NCBI GenBank assembly: GCA_030549495.1
Contig: JAUIRK010000799.1
Location: 85,001 to 149,000, forward strand
Origin: Nectonema munidae
Lineage: Eukaryota > Nematomorpha > Nectonematoida > Nectonematidae
Length of the DNA: 64,000 nt
Direction: 5' to 3'
This document shows positions 35,519 to 48,234 of this stretch, one piece after another. The notes under the pieces were generated by a model. The model searched no databases. It was not told where the DNA came from and saw only the letters and a program-made list of their open reading frames with translations. Both the position numbers and the translations under genes were made by a program. Every line of letters starts with the position of its first letter. Positions within the stretch are counted from its first letter, which is position 1.

Positions 35519-38500
35519 CTAAATTCAAAGATTCATGTCAATAACTTTTCTTTAAGATATTCAACCAATTAGAACGTAAATATGTATTTTATATATACGT
35601 CTAGTAAGATTGCCCTAAAGCAGCCGTTCCGAAATTATTTCAGACAGGATATTCTTTTTGATTCAAAAATATCTTGGAGAAGTCCATATTCTCATATTTT
35701 TGCATGGTCATAATGCAATTATTTTTTCTTTATTTTCATATAGTTTTCTACGTATATTTTATTGACAATGGACACATCAGCGTGCTGGCCCAAAGGATAA
35801 ACATTTAATATTATATAATAAATCAATCTACATTCGTTGACAACTTTTTTTACAAGTTATTTACTAACTTTGAGAATGTCTTTATTCAACACTTTATACT
35901 ATGAACTTTTTTAACGAAACATCAATCAAACTTTTGCAAAATCCATGTGTTCTCTGAAACACACTTTGTAAATCCCTGCCCTAAAGCAAAGGATTATTGA
36001 GCCTGCCGCAACTATTATTATATTTTTATTACCCTCTAATAGGGCTTCCAGATGTTCCTCTTTTCTTGAATCATCCAGCTTTTAAAGTATGGTCAATAAA
36101 GAATTTCACGTGAATTTAGAAGAATCCATGTTTTTCATTCACTTAATTTACATTTCCAAAAATTTTAACTTTAAATATGGAAGGTTCGCTTTTTCTGTAA
36201 AGATTGAACAGACAATTAAGATTAGTTGTAAAAAGTTTATATATCAATGATTGCATAACTGTGGGTCTCGTTCTTAACTTCTTAATTGCAAATAGCTTTG
36301 CGAAGTAATAATTTCCATTTCCAAAATTTGAAAAGATGAGAGGTTGAGAAAAATCCTTTGTTCCAAATCATTATCAATTAGTTTATATATCTCAAAGCAG
36401 GAGGTTTTCATTTCTTGCTTCAATTCAGCTTCAAAACAGTCTGGCAAATATATTTGAATGCAGCAAATTTTGAAAAAAATCATTTAGTCGATTATATTCC
36501 GTGCGTATGTAACTCGCTTTATTTAGTAGGCCAATCTGCAGTGGACTGTTGCGTTGAAGCTGTTTCTTACTTCGGGTTTTTGCACCAGATGTATAATAGT
36601 TTAAAATATCAATGACACAAAATAAAAAGTTTATTTATCAAGGGTTTTCGAAATATTTTTTTTATTAACACAAAAATAAGTGGTAAAAAAAAGAAAGTGT
36701 GTAAAAACTCTTTAACTTTCATGTATTTTTCATACTACTTATTTCTTTTTAATGATATTTAAAAGCTCATATTTGCTCCAGTTAGCTGATCTAAAAATGA
36801 TCTAATTCGTCTTTTTCAAATTCTACTTTCTTCAATACAAATTAACTTTGCTTAAAATATCAAAAAGATTAGTTTCACTATATTTGGTGAGTCAAATTCT
36901 ACGGAGGTCATTAGCCCCTATCTGAAGAAAATTTTGGTCTCTATTCCTATAAGAAAAAATATTTTATTATGTGGTATAAAATTTTGGAACACTCTTTAAA
37001 AATTTTCTGCCTTTCCCCACTCCAGTCTCAAATTTCTGACTACGCCATATGTTTAGTAGGGTTATAAAATAGAATTGCAATAAGACAAAAATAATTTATA
37101 AATAGAGAAAATAGAATTGCAATAAGACAAAATTACAAATAGAGAAAATAGAATTGCAAATGGACAAAATAGTATTGCAAAAATACAAAATAAAAATTTT
37201 CTATTTTTTTTAGAAATTTACTTTGCCACATAGAGGAGAGAGCTATCTCCGTTTTCCGTTTGGTATGCGAGTGACTCAACCCAAAGAGTTGGGAAAGTGT
37301 TACTTAATTTAACCCGTTAACGACCAGAGTAATCCGAGGATTTGGATTAAAAAGAATTTATAAAAGCAAACAATCATATATTTATGAAGTCGAACATGAT
37401 CGTTAACCGGTTGAAGAATAAAAAGTTCCAATTCTGCTTACTTGCCAAAAACTTCCTTCAACTCATTTTCATTGGTTGCAGGAGTGAGGTTTCCAATGAG
37501 TAAAGTGCTCTGCCACTGCTGCAAAGGAAAGCAGCCATTGAAGTAGGGGTATGCGTTGGAGTTGAGCTGGGGCAGAAGGATCGTGGATGAGGTGGCTGGA
37601 TAAGAGAAGTTTTGGGAGGGGGAATACAAAGAACTCGAATTACTGCTCACCATATGGGCAGTGGTTGGAGCAGCAGCAAAGAATTGAGACTGATGAAGGT
37701 TTGTCTGGGGATGAGTCAAACCATAGTGAGTCTACAAATGATCAAAGCTGACAAATAACAATCTCTGAATGAACTTTAATCAAGAAGATTCAGTTACTCA
37801 AGTGATATACCAATCATTCTATACTTCTTTTTAAATTCAAAATGTGAATAGAAAATTTTAAAATGGGAAAAGTGAAAATGAAATAACTGTTTTAGAAGAG
37901 TAATCTTCGAGTGTTCTTTTGTTCAAGTAAACAATAAGAAGTAAGGATATAAAAACATAGGACATTTATGTTATAGAATATTGCCATAAAAAACATTATT
38001 ATATAGATTTTTGCAGTGATAGATTTATAATAATTAGTCAGTATAAATATTGTCAAATTCATTTCTCTTTTCGAATACATAAAGTAAAAATATATAAAAA
38101 ATATAATAAATGACGTCACTGATTAAAAAAAGTGAGATACTATTCAGGAATATTTTTCGGGATACTATGCAATTACAAACGTAATGTCAAATATTAAATT
38201 AATACAAAAGTCAATAACAGTATTTTACCCTAATTAGAATGATATTTAGTATAAATATCGTATAGTGTTTAAATGACTTTTGTTAAAACTTCATATCACC
38301 TGCTTATTGATTTAATTAACTAATAAAACTAGACAAATTAAGTTAACTTTGAAAAACCTATTTTAGACAGTAATAAGCTAAGTAATTTACAATTCAATCT
38401 GGCAACCATCTAACTGAGAAAACAAACAAATCATTTAAGTGATTAATTGAATAACGAACTGTTTTTTTGAAACTGGATTAGTGGTATATAAGATCATATG

Positions 38501-41500
38501 AAAGATGAAGATGAAAGGTTGCGAGTTATGTCAAGTGAACATTCTTACTGTCTGTATGGGGTATGCTTGATTGCTAGAAAAAGAAGATGCGGGTGCTGCT
38601 GGTAATCCGGGATACATATTTTGAATCCAACCTTCGGGGGAAGCTAAAATTGTGGCAGCTGGGAAATCACCTATATAATAAATATATTGAGATATAAATA
38701 AATATAATATGCTGCACATATGAATTTTGGTAGCAATTAGTATATATGTTTATATACATTATACCCAATGCACATATATACACCATTTTTAATGCTATTT
38801 TGTTCTTTTGCAATTCTATTTGAACTGAATTTTTGATTTTGTTATGTTTATAAATTTTTTTATTGTGTTAATTTTATTTAAACTCTTTTTTGATATTTTA
38901 AAATGATATTCATATTAAATTTTCTAAATTTTTGACAGCAAATTAGCAATTAATTATTTCTTTGGTAATTTTTTATTTTTTATTTACTTTTTTAATTAAA
39001 AAATTTTGCACTTTAACTTAGAAGTATCTTTTTAAATGACTAAATATTATTTCGAAAAACACATGGGATTTTTTAGTTAGAATTGTAAAAAGGCAAAATA
39101 GAATTGCAAAAGGATAAAACAGAACTAAAAATAGTATACATAACAAATACTTATTGCTCATTGAATGCTCATAATTTGAAAAAAATTCTCTCCAAAAATG
39201 CTCGCAGATTTAGAGTGTTGAAGTTTCGTTACACTATCACAACAGAATCATGAGTATAAGTGGATGGAATATGAATAATTTTGTTACAGTGGGCAATTTA
39301 TTAACCATTTGAAGACCAGAATTTTGAAAACTAATATTCTGCGTTCTTTTTCAGAGAGATTTGATATATTTAACCCATTTACGACCAATGTTCCCATTTT
39401 GGAACATAAGTAATTTCATCTTTGTCTGCTTTTTTCAATGACTTTGAATATAAATCGTCTGCGTTTTTTTAGATATCGTCTGCTTTTCTTGGTCTTAAAT
39501 GGGTAGCGAGGGATTATCATTTCTTGTTACACCTGTGTCACACAGGTCTTCAAAGAGTACAAAAAACTATACATGTACGCTTACTATCTCTTCCCTATTT
39601 AGTGTGCAAAATAGATGTACATAATGTGCACGAATATAATGTCTAGACTAGACTCTAGAACATGGGGCCTGTAAAAAATTTCAGGAGATAATTGGAAAAA
39701 TGAAAGAGAAAAAATAATAAAATTTAAAGTTGTAATTTGGTTAATTTAATAGTTTTTTTACTATTTCTTAATTTTGATAAATTAGTAAATCCTCTCTATA
39801 TATTTAAATAAAGATGCACTTTTTTGTTTGTCGGTATCGCATCCAAGGGAGTAATAATCTTTCATAACTGGACCGATAGTAGGGATAGTGACGATCGGGA
39901 TTCGAACTCAGACCATCTGAATCGAGATCCTACCCTCCCACTAATAGGCCATCTGCCGAGTTAGATAGCTAGTTAATTATCAGTAAATTAGTTAGTTATC
40001 TATAAACACTATTTTTGCTTATATAATTATATTAGGTCGATAGCAAAGCATATTTATATGTTATCAATGAAATGAAAGAATATCAATGTTCAACATTATA
40101 AAAGGAAATATGGTTCTCTAGGTAAAAAAGTCTAACCAGATTTTTAACAAAGATCTCAAGGTTACATACATTCAAGTTTAGACCTGAAGCTTTTCAAAAT
40201 AAATAGATGCACCGCTACTTTACTCAAAGAGCATTAAATAAATGGAACAGCCTACCCAATGAAGTTGTTCTTTCTCAAAGTGTTGATGTTTTCAAGAAGC
40301 TAGGCGAATTAAAACCGTGTTAATAGTTGTACTCATCTAGCTTTTTCTGAAGAAGTTTAATTAAAGTAGAGCAAAAACGATTTATAACCATAAAGTGCTT
40401 TTCTACTAAAAGTCTAAGTTGCATAATTTTTTTGAGAGCCATATGTTCTGGCCGAATTAAATTTAATTACTTTGAAAAAAGTTATTGAAGTAAAGATTTT
40501 TCTGTAGGAAATAAACGGAATAAATAGAGAATAAAAATCATAAATGAAATTGTCGTTAAGATACCTGGTGTAGTGATTGGATGCAGAAATGCTGGCGCTG
40601 GACCACTTCCAGGAAGAATAAGGCCGTGAATAGGAGAATTGGTGATGTTGTTAAAGGGTTTTGAGTTTGGCTTTGAAACTTTTGTATTGCTTCTTGCAAA
40701 CTCCAGTCTTAACGTCTGAGAATTGTCTGGATCAAATTTGACACCCTAAAAGGGGAATTAAATTCAGTTGATAGGGAATCCTATTTTTTGAAAACACTCA
40801 AATTAGGGTGTCCTCTTATTCTCTCAATGATCCAGCTTTCCAACTATTAGACTCGTAGCCCATAAGATATATTTATACGACCATCTTCCCCGAATGAAGA
40901 AAATTTACCATAATACACGCAAGGTATAAACGAAATAACTAGTTTTTTTTATATTAACAATTTTATTTGTAAACGATAAAGTACATTTTTCTTTGTTTAT
41001 AAAATTTTGTTTTACCCCGTCTGATCCAGACATCATTTTTAAGTGACCTAGAACAGGCTTCTTCAACCCAGGGCTCATTTTGGTCCCTGAGAAAAATGAT
41101 TTAACTTCAAAACGTAAAAGTTTTTGAATTGAAGTAAACAACAACAAATATTTGAATATGTTTTGATATCTATTATAAAAACTTAAAGTATTATAAGTGT
41201 TCTATAATATATTGTATAGTTTACCATAAAATATTGGGCTAGTATGTAAAAAAGGTTCAACTAGACGATTTCTGAAATTTAATACCTTCAGAATACCAAA
41301 TTTTTAAGCCTTCATCAGCTTTCTTTTTCAATGCAATTTTATATATTTAAAGCTGGCAATTTATTTTTTGGTGCTTTTCAAATTATACAGCACTGAAAAA
41401 AAATTGTATCAACTTACTAATAGGATTTGTAAAGCTATTCTTTGAATGAGTTAACGATACATTTACTAATCTAGGGGACATTGGTGCCATATGTGAATCA

Positions 41501-44500
41501 TGTAACTATAAGAACGAATAGACGCAAAACATTAGCCAGCACATCCAAATTAAGAGTGAAGCAGCATGGGATATTAACGAAAAAAATCCTTGTGTCAGCG
41601 ATTCGATTATCATTTTCATTTTTACTAAATTTGATCTTATATACAAGTTAAGGGTTTCAAAAATGACTTTTTATTGACAGCTTTTCTTTAATATAAATTT
41701 TATAATTTAATATAAATAAAATTAGTGGATTTACCTGCAATTCTTTTATAACTACTTCAGCACTTGTCCTGTTATTGAATGTTATGAAGCCAACAGGCTA
41801 AAAAAGTGAAAATGTCAGAATATTAGAATTTTATACATATGATGAATCGCATATATTAATGTATGTAGTGCAGTAAAGGATATCCAAAATTCATACCACG
41901 ATTTTAAGAGATTTGAATATTCCCCATCTTAAATATTTTTGAATAATTTGAAATCATGTTACTTCGCATAAAATTTGGAGAAAGGAAACATTTTAGACTT
42001 ACAAAAAGCATATTTCTTAATATACCAAAAATGTGATCGATAGTAAATATGTTCACAAAAATTTAGGTGAAAATATGAATGCACAACATTTTTCTCTTTC
42101 ATAACGTCAAATATTCATTAGTTAAGAAGCTGCACATTATCAGTAATTATTATTTTTCATATTCATTATTATAAAAACATGACAATTTAAAAATGTAAAA
42201 TTAAAGTAATTATGTTTTTTGGTGATTAAAAAATTAATTAAATCAAAATCTCCAATGTTAAATAAGATAAAGCAAACTATTTTATACCCGTACTAATTTT
42301 TTCACCTTGACTCTAAAAGCAGCCTCGAGCATCAAGGGAAGACTTATCAAAAAATGTTATCATGTAACGTGAAACGCCTCCAAGCATTTGAGAAAAGAAG
42401 ACACACTTAACCAGCTAAAAAGCAAAGAAACTTAAGGATTCTACAATTAACACCTCGTTAAACGTGATATGACTTGAAGATTTAGGAAGACTTTCCATAT
42501 TGACTCATTATTTAAGTAGGGTCATAAAAAAGAGGAAGCTATTAATGCCTTATTCAACATCTCAACCTTGAAAGATGTAATATTTTTAGCAATTTCATCA
42601 CGCTATGCTCACCACGCCTGAATTAAAAGTGTAGTAAACATATTTCATCATCCTAGGCCTTAAAGAGCTTATTTAAAAATGATAATGTGAAAAATTGTCA
42701 AACTTCTAATGACAAAACTAGATACAGTAATATGACCAATGGCGCAACAAGAAGGGGCAAGGGGTGTAGTTGCCCGCGTGAGATAAGCTTATGTTCTAAA
42801 TATACAATTAAATTTCTAATAAAAAAAAATCAAAAATGTTTAGTTTTTACTCACTCTTCAAAAATTCCTGATTGCGTCCTTGGATATGACCAATCGATTC
42901 ACTTTGCATATACGTGAGAAATATATCTGTTCTCTTTTAACATTGGATTGTAAACGTTTAGTCCCAATTGTCGATTCCAAATTTGCCAAACCCGGCATGC
43001 CCATTTTTAATTTACTCAGTCCCAATTTCCAAAATGCTGATTTTGAATAATTTTATCGTTATTTATTCCCATCAAATTCTATCCGCATTTATACCAAAAA
43101 AAGCTGCTTTCAAATTGAATTAATTTTGAAATTTCTAACAGGATTTGGTTTGATTCAATATAAAATCCTGAGTCTAAAAAGTAGGAATATTTTGTCATGT
43201 AGGGTAGCAAGGTTTTAAAACATCTTTTATCCATGATTAGGATTCATTGAATGATTTGAAGTATGAAATTTTTTAAATAATAGTGTATATTTGTAAAACC
43301 AAAATTCTCACAACCAATTTCAGACATTATCAGGGTAATACTTATTTTTTCAATTGTAAAATGTCTTTAAGCTTTTGGGGCATGTATGAATGATGCTTAA
43401 ATAAAAAATAGAATATGTGCTTTATATCGAAAAAAATTACGGACTGATTTTTCCCTTGTTTTGTAGTTACTTTAAGGAGAGCATTTTCATAACCCTAAAA
43501 ATTAAAAAAAAAATTAAAAACTAAGAAATATTATTTATGATAGAAAGGAAAAAACGATCTTTGTAAAATTTTATTTATATTCCAAACACGACATTGCTAA
43601 CATTCATAAAAGGAGAGAATGCTCATCATATATCTTTTCGGCCGGCATGTCGAGGTGGAGTAAAAAGAAGTGCCAATTTTTGGTGTAAATCGACAAAAAT
43701 GATAAATCGAATTGGTAAGTTAAGTCAATGCTGAGAGATCTTTTTATTTTTTAGTCTCCTAAAAATCGCCTTATTGTTGCATCTATGAGTAGGGAAAGAT
43801 CGAATTGAGTGTGTTCACTGTACACACTCGTGCAAAAGTAAAAGAACTCCATATGTATGTACAATAATTTTGGATAAAACATTTTTGTTAACGAGTTACA
43901 TTGCCTTTTTAAAAAAAAATGGTTACTTTTGTCGGCAGATGGCCAAGTGGTGGGAACGTAGGTCACGATTCAGATAGTCTGGGGTCGAATCCCGATCGTG
44001 ACTATCACTACTCTTAGATGCAATAAACAATTAAAAAAAAGTTTGAAAAATAGACAGAAATCTTCCAAACTTTTCTAAATCCTAAATTTTTCAAACTAAT
44101 TTGAGATAGTCAATGTTTTGAAGAATTTAAAATGAAAAATATTTTTGTTACATTTTTTTATTTTATCAATTTTTTTTTAATTCTAAATGTTTAAAATGGA
44201 TTGTCTTATTTTTAATTTGTTTAATTTTTTTCATAATAAAAAGTTTTGCTGAAGGTAAATAATAAGCATCGTTTTTTGTGAAAACTTTTGAGCGAAAATA
44301 AAAAGTTTGAGCGCTTATTCTAAAATTCTGATTTGGGAATGTATACTTTAACTAGCAATTGAATTGGATGAAGAATTCTTTTTTTTGAATCGGAATATTT
44401 GAGCAGTTAATTTTCTCATTGTTCGAAGATTTTGTTATAAAAATAGTTTTTTTTTCTTAATTTTTTTATAAAAAATGGGGTGAATTGGAGAAAACATACT

Positions 44501-47500
44501 TTTTACTGACTTAATGGGTTGAATAAAAAGAAAAATGGTTGATTGACTGAAGAGCTTTGCTTGCTACGTGATAACTGCTGATATGAGTTACCTCGCATAT
44601 AAGTAGATGTCTTCACAAGAGAATAAGGGGAAAACCTACCTGATAAGATCTGAAAAGCAGGTATAGTTCTCTTGGCTTTGTGTCCATAGGAAGTCCACTC
44701 ACAAAAACTGTTCTGACCTAGATAAAGACATACATACATACATATATATTACATATAAATATAAGTACAGGTACATGGAAGAAGACAGTACGATAGAGTA
44801 CAAAGGAATTTAATATGGGAAAAAGTGGCGCTACATTCCTCTACTCCAACAAGTCTCTCTCTTATCTCTCCTTCCACTCACACAAGTCAGCGTCTTTCCA
44901 TTGCAAGTGAGCTATATATACTTGTACTTATATTAGTATTATACATTGTATTCGAAAGTGCGTGTCTATTTTTTTATTTGTATATACAAACACTAGGACG
45001 GGTATATATAACAACGACTCAAAGGCATATTCACGTTTTATTTCCACCTAATTCTTGGATGCGTGTAATGGAATACCTCTCACAGATCTCCTGTGCAAAC
45101 GAATGCAAGGAATACAAAAGAGAATAAGAATTTCAAATTTCAAAATTGGTGTCATCATTGTTGAGTGCGTGAAGCGGAGGAAAATGAAGATGAAACTTAA
45201 GAACAATGCATCAACTTGTCTTATACCGCGAAATAATTAACACTGCCATTCTTTTTATTATTTAAAAATGGCTGATAATACACTTCTGGTGTGTGTAAAT
45301 AAGTGACGTAGTGATCACTGTTTTGAAGGCAGTTTTGCCTTCGCAATCTTGGCAATTCAAATCTTTCGATGTGGAATACATATTTTTGAATGAAATCCCT
45401 AATTCTTATAGCATATTCAGAAGTTTAGATTATTTTGAAGGAAAAAAAATTATATGCTTAGGAAAGAAATAAACTATGAACCGAAAGGAAAGATATGATA
45501 ACTGTATATTATTCACCTTGGCGTTGCATTGAAGCAAACTTTTGTATTGTAATTGTCTTAAAAGCCTGGTTTCTATAAAGGAAGTTAAACATAGAGAAAT
45601 TGGAGATATAAGCTCTTACTCTAACATCTGTCAGTAGTTGTTGTAAAACAAATATGATTTTAGATCCACTTTTCACACATATGGATTAATAAAGACGCTC
45701 TAAAATATTAGTTTTTCAGCTAAGATGTATTTATCAGTGTTACAATCATATATGTCACTCTTGCCTTGATTACAGTAACTATTTACAAATATTTCTTTTG
45801 TTATAAAAATTTTACTTGCACACTCAAAGTCTGGTGTCTGTTAAGTAGGATATTATGATACTTTTCAAAGGCACCATCAACAATTGGATAAAGATGAAGA
45901 ATCATTATGTTCATGTATTAAACTTTAATGCACAAGTAAAATACTTTATGAAAATTATTTTTGCATCATAAAGGTTTCATTTTATACGATTAAAATCATT
46001 TTTTTGTTATCCAAAAGCATATTTAATTTTATATACTTTTTCAAAAGATTTTAAATATGATGGATAGCGAAGATCTTTTCCAGAAATAGTGGAAATCAAG
46101 AGTTTAAAAAAATTGTAATCATGTTTAAAAATTAATTTTTTGTGTGGTAAGATACTGATGATCTTTGAGAGCCAGTGCGACATCACTAGTTCCAAGAAAT
46201 GAAAATCTCCTGCTTTGAGATAAGAAGTATACTTCTGATCTTTATGCTCTTGAATCCTAAATCGAGTTTGTAGCTTTATCACGTCAAAATACTTTATTGA
46301 CTTAAAACTTATTATAAGGATGTTTTATTTATTTCTTATGCATATAGTCTAGGATAAAGAATTTACAATGTTTGTATATCTTCATATTTTGGTATAACTA
46401 CTAAGTTCATGTAGTACCAAGGCAAAAGTTGTCAAGCAATCAAGAGGGATGGCAGTGAGGGGCAGTTGTCCCAGGGCGCCACACCTAGGGAGGGGGGCGC
46501 CATTTCATTGCCCAGTCAACAACCTTAATGCTTGGGATGTAAAAAATTCCCCTTCCAAGGTTTCCACCAAAACAACTGAAGAAACTTCAAGAAAAGTAAT
46601 GTAGCTGGGATAAACTCCGAGGTTCTATGTTGCCCTAGCAGCAAGAACGCATATCCGGGGGGCAAATTTAACCTTCGCCCTTCCCCTACCTCCAATAATT
46701 TTCTAAAAGTCAAGGTACCGCCAGAAGAGATAGATATAAACTAAAGTCATTTATGCTCATTCACCTTTCATTGTATTCCAAGTTGCACCAAAGTATTTTA
46801 ATTTATATTTATGATTTTAAGTCAATATTATATTTTGTTATCGAATTTTTATAATTATAAATTTTTTAAAGAAAACTTTCTCTTATAGAATACAATTACA
46901 AGTTTGAACGATTTATAGTTAAGAGAAGAGAGATGTTGATGCGATAATTGAGAATTGAAGCAAGAATGTTAGACTATTGTAACTTGCTGACATTCCCTTA
47001 TTCAAATACCAGTATTTATATATACATTCAAATCTTGATATTGCGATCCTTATAATCCCAAAACCTAATTAAGTATCTAGAAGTTCAACATGTGATAAGG
47101 ATATTAGAATTATAAAACTCAAATTTTTACAAAAAAAAATAAAAAACCCAGATTTTTTTTAACAATCTTATGTAAAATTTTGAATTATGTGGAAATTATT
47201 AATTACTATTAATTAATTTATTTAATTGATTTTATCCACCAACTTTAAGATGAATAATTATTAATTTTGGATATAGAAAAAAATGTTTGGAGTAAAATCA
47301 ATTTATTAAAATGAATTTCATTCAATTTTATATTTTTATCATCTTCGAATATGAAGATTTCGGGTTAAAGCACAATATTTTCAATCTTCTTGCAAAGTTC
47401 TTTTGCTATAACTGAAGTATACGTATTTTACCATGGCATTCTAAAATCATGATTGAACTAAGAATATTTCTTGATCATTTTATTTCAAATCCCTTGCTGT

Positions 47501-48234
47501 TGTATATCTTTTCTGGGATCAAATGGGTTACCCTTTGAGGACCAGAATTTAGAAGACTAATCGTTCATTTTCTTAAACTCAATGCAATTTTATACATTTT
47601 TTGATGTCCTGTACACTGGTGTCTCACTGTCCACCAACGGGTTAACCTATAGAAAAATAGTTAACTTTTATACCGAGCTTCAAAATTTCTTTTTGCAATT
47701 TATCAAGTTATCGATCATAAATCGATTACCAAATATTTATTCTACTAATTCTTGATTTTGTAAAAATAGTGAAAAAGTAATCGATTATCATAAACAAAAA
47801 TTACTTCACATCGTCTGCTTTATCTGGGACGAAGTTATTTAAGGTTCAAATTACTTAATGTCGTTTGCAACCGTGATCTAGAAACGTCACGGATCAATGG
47901 CCCAAATGGTATATTTTAATGCTTTGAAGGTCAGTATGACACGGATGCGCCAAAAATTTAAAATCATATAAAATTTCATTTATAAATGAAGCAAAGTATT
48001 AGTCTTAAAATTTCTGGTCTACAAAAGTTTAAAGCTGTTAGTGTACACAAATTAATGAAAGGCGTTTTAAATTTGACTTTCCGTAAAGCAGCTGTAGTTG
48101 TAGGGTGGTGTGAAATTGAAAAAGTATCGTACCTCATCTTCATTGTTTGTTGAAACGGACTCCAAGCTGGCGTAGGAAGAGTTTAAGGCGGTGTCATCGT
48201 CATTTGCAGCACTGTCTTCATTCAAGTGAACCAT
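35344..48234 (-). CDS. cpo: Couch potato/MEC-8/RBPMS-like RNA-binding protein, two RRMs, 3' end incomplete
   Basis: Eight exons join in phase to 355 residues. RRM1 (about residues 36-122) reads [68 protein letters not shown]2 is VFVSGL and RNP1 PVGFITF. This is nearly the couch potato/RBPMS RRM, including the GK..S insert before PVGF seen in fly couch potato. A Pro/Ala/Ser-rich linker follows. RRM2 (about 275-350) has [33 protein letters not shown] and PVAFVEF, like the second RRM of nematode MEC-8. The family binds CAC-containing RNA and controls splicing or localisation. The start ATG at 48234 has a good context (ACACCATGG) and is the first in-frame ATG. A strong GTAAGT donor at 35343 means at least one more 3' exon. 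The symbol is by family; mec-8 is the alternative name. Confidence 0.92.
35621..35978 (+). mobile_element. hAT-type MITE, 358 bp, in couch potato-like intron
   Basis: Begins CAGCCGTTCCGAAAT and ends CACACTTTGTAAATCCCTG. Identical 8-bp duplications CCCTAAAG lie at 35613-35620 and 35979-35986. Confidence 0.9.
37313..37410 (+). mobile_element. TTAA-type MITE, subfamily 2
   Basis: Starts CCCGTTAACGACCAGAGTAAT after TTAA and ends GATCGTTAACCGG before TTGA. Confidence 0.8.
37442..37731 (-). CDS. cpo: Couch potato-like gene, exon 7 (linker and start of RRM2)
   Basis: Encodes a Ser/Gln/Pro-rich linker, then [20 protein letters not shown] and EVFGK. The donor is GTAAGC, phase 2. Confidence 0.9.
38549..38670 (-). 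CDS. cpo: Couch potato-like gene, exon 6 (linker)
   Basis: Encodes [20 protein letters not shown] and a Pro/Ala/Ser stretch. The acceptor is TATATAG and the donor GTAAGA. Ends in phase 0. Confidence 0.85.
39305..39369 (+). mobile_element. TTAA-type MITE, truncated copy
   Basis: CCATTTGAAGACCAGAATTT after TTAA, like the copy at 47531. It ends at the TTAA that starts the next MITE. Confidence 0.6.
39374..39503 (-). mobile_element. TTAA-type MITE, subfamily 1
   Basis: Inverted relative to 13093-13219 and 61135-61265. The left end is TTAA then CCCATTTACGACC; the right end is GGTCTTAAATGGG, with the flanking TTAA changed. Confidence 0.88.
39832..39968 (-). mobile_element. tRNA-derived SINE, family A
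   Basis: Minus strand: CTCGGCAGATGGCC head with box B GAGTTCGAATCCC, then CGATCGTCACTATC. Matches 43932-44032. Confidence 0.8.
40140..40323 (+). mobile_element. LINE 3' end (CR1/L2-like tail)
   Basis: Translation: [18 protein letters not shown] then [14 protein letters not shown] and a stop, the common C-terminus of these LINEs (pattern F..R....WN.LP..VV....S...FK..L). One in-frame stop lies upstream. It lies in a couch potato-like intron, opposite strand. Confidence 0.85.
40565..40745 (-). CDS. cpo: Couch potato-like gene, exon 5
   Basis: Encodes [20 protein letters not shown] then [11 protein letters not shown], the end of RRM1, and a Pro-rich linker ending FLHPITTP. It ends in phase 1. 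Confidence 0.95.
41735..41797 (-). CDS. cpo: Couch potato-like gene, exon 4
   Basis: Encodes [20 protein letters not shown] plus Gln (RNP1). The acceptor is TTTTTTAG and the donor CAG/GTAAAT. Confidence 0.95.
43441..43494 (-). CDS. cpo: Couch potato-like gene, exon 3
   Basis: Encodes [18 protein letters not shown] in phase 0. The donor is CC/GTAATT, weak but supported by the protein match. Confidence 0.9.
43932..44032 (+). mobile_element. tRNA-derived SINE, family A
   Basis: GGCAGATGGCCAAGTGG resembles a box A region and GGGTCGAATCCC is box B; an A-rich tail follows. Acceptor-stem pairing is absent, so it is not a tRNA gene. Confidence 0.8.
44640..44717 (-). CDS. cpo: Couch potato-like gene, exon 2
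   Basis: Encodes [20 protein letters not shown] and LFRSYQ (RNP2). The acceptor is TTATCTAG and the donor GTAGGT. Confidence 0.96.
46444..46690. repeat. GC-rich MITE-like fragment
   Basis: CAGTGAGGGGCAGTTGTCCC and AGGGAGGGGGGCGCCA in AT-rich DNA resemble the inner ends of hAT MITEs. Related short pieces occur near 42737 and 58995. No clean boundaries. Confidence 0.4.
47531..47641 (+). mobile_element. TTAA-type MITE, subfamily 2 variant
   Basis: CCCTTTGAGGACCAGAATTT at the left, CCACCAACGGG then TTAA at the right. The left flank is TTA followed by C. Confidence 0.65.
48133..48234 (-). CDS. cpo: Couch potato-like gene, exon 1
   Basis: Encodes 34 residues, [20 protein letters not shown] then [14 protein letters not shown]: acidic and Ser/Asn-rich. 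Phase 0, donor GTACGA. Confidence 0.8.

Noticed and set aside
41263-41322. Possible third hammerhead-like motif (minus strand GCTGATGAAGG)
   Set aside because: No GAAA at the right distance and no stem I pairing.
43934-44010. Possible tRNA gene
   Set aside because: Box A and box B are present, but there is no acceptor-stem pairing and a second diverged copy with an A-rich tail exists, so it is a SINE.
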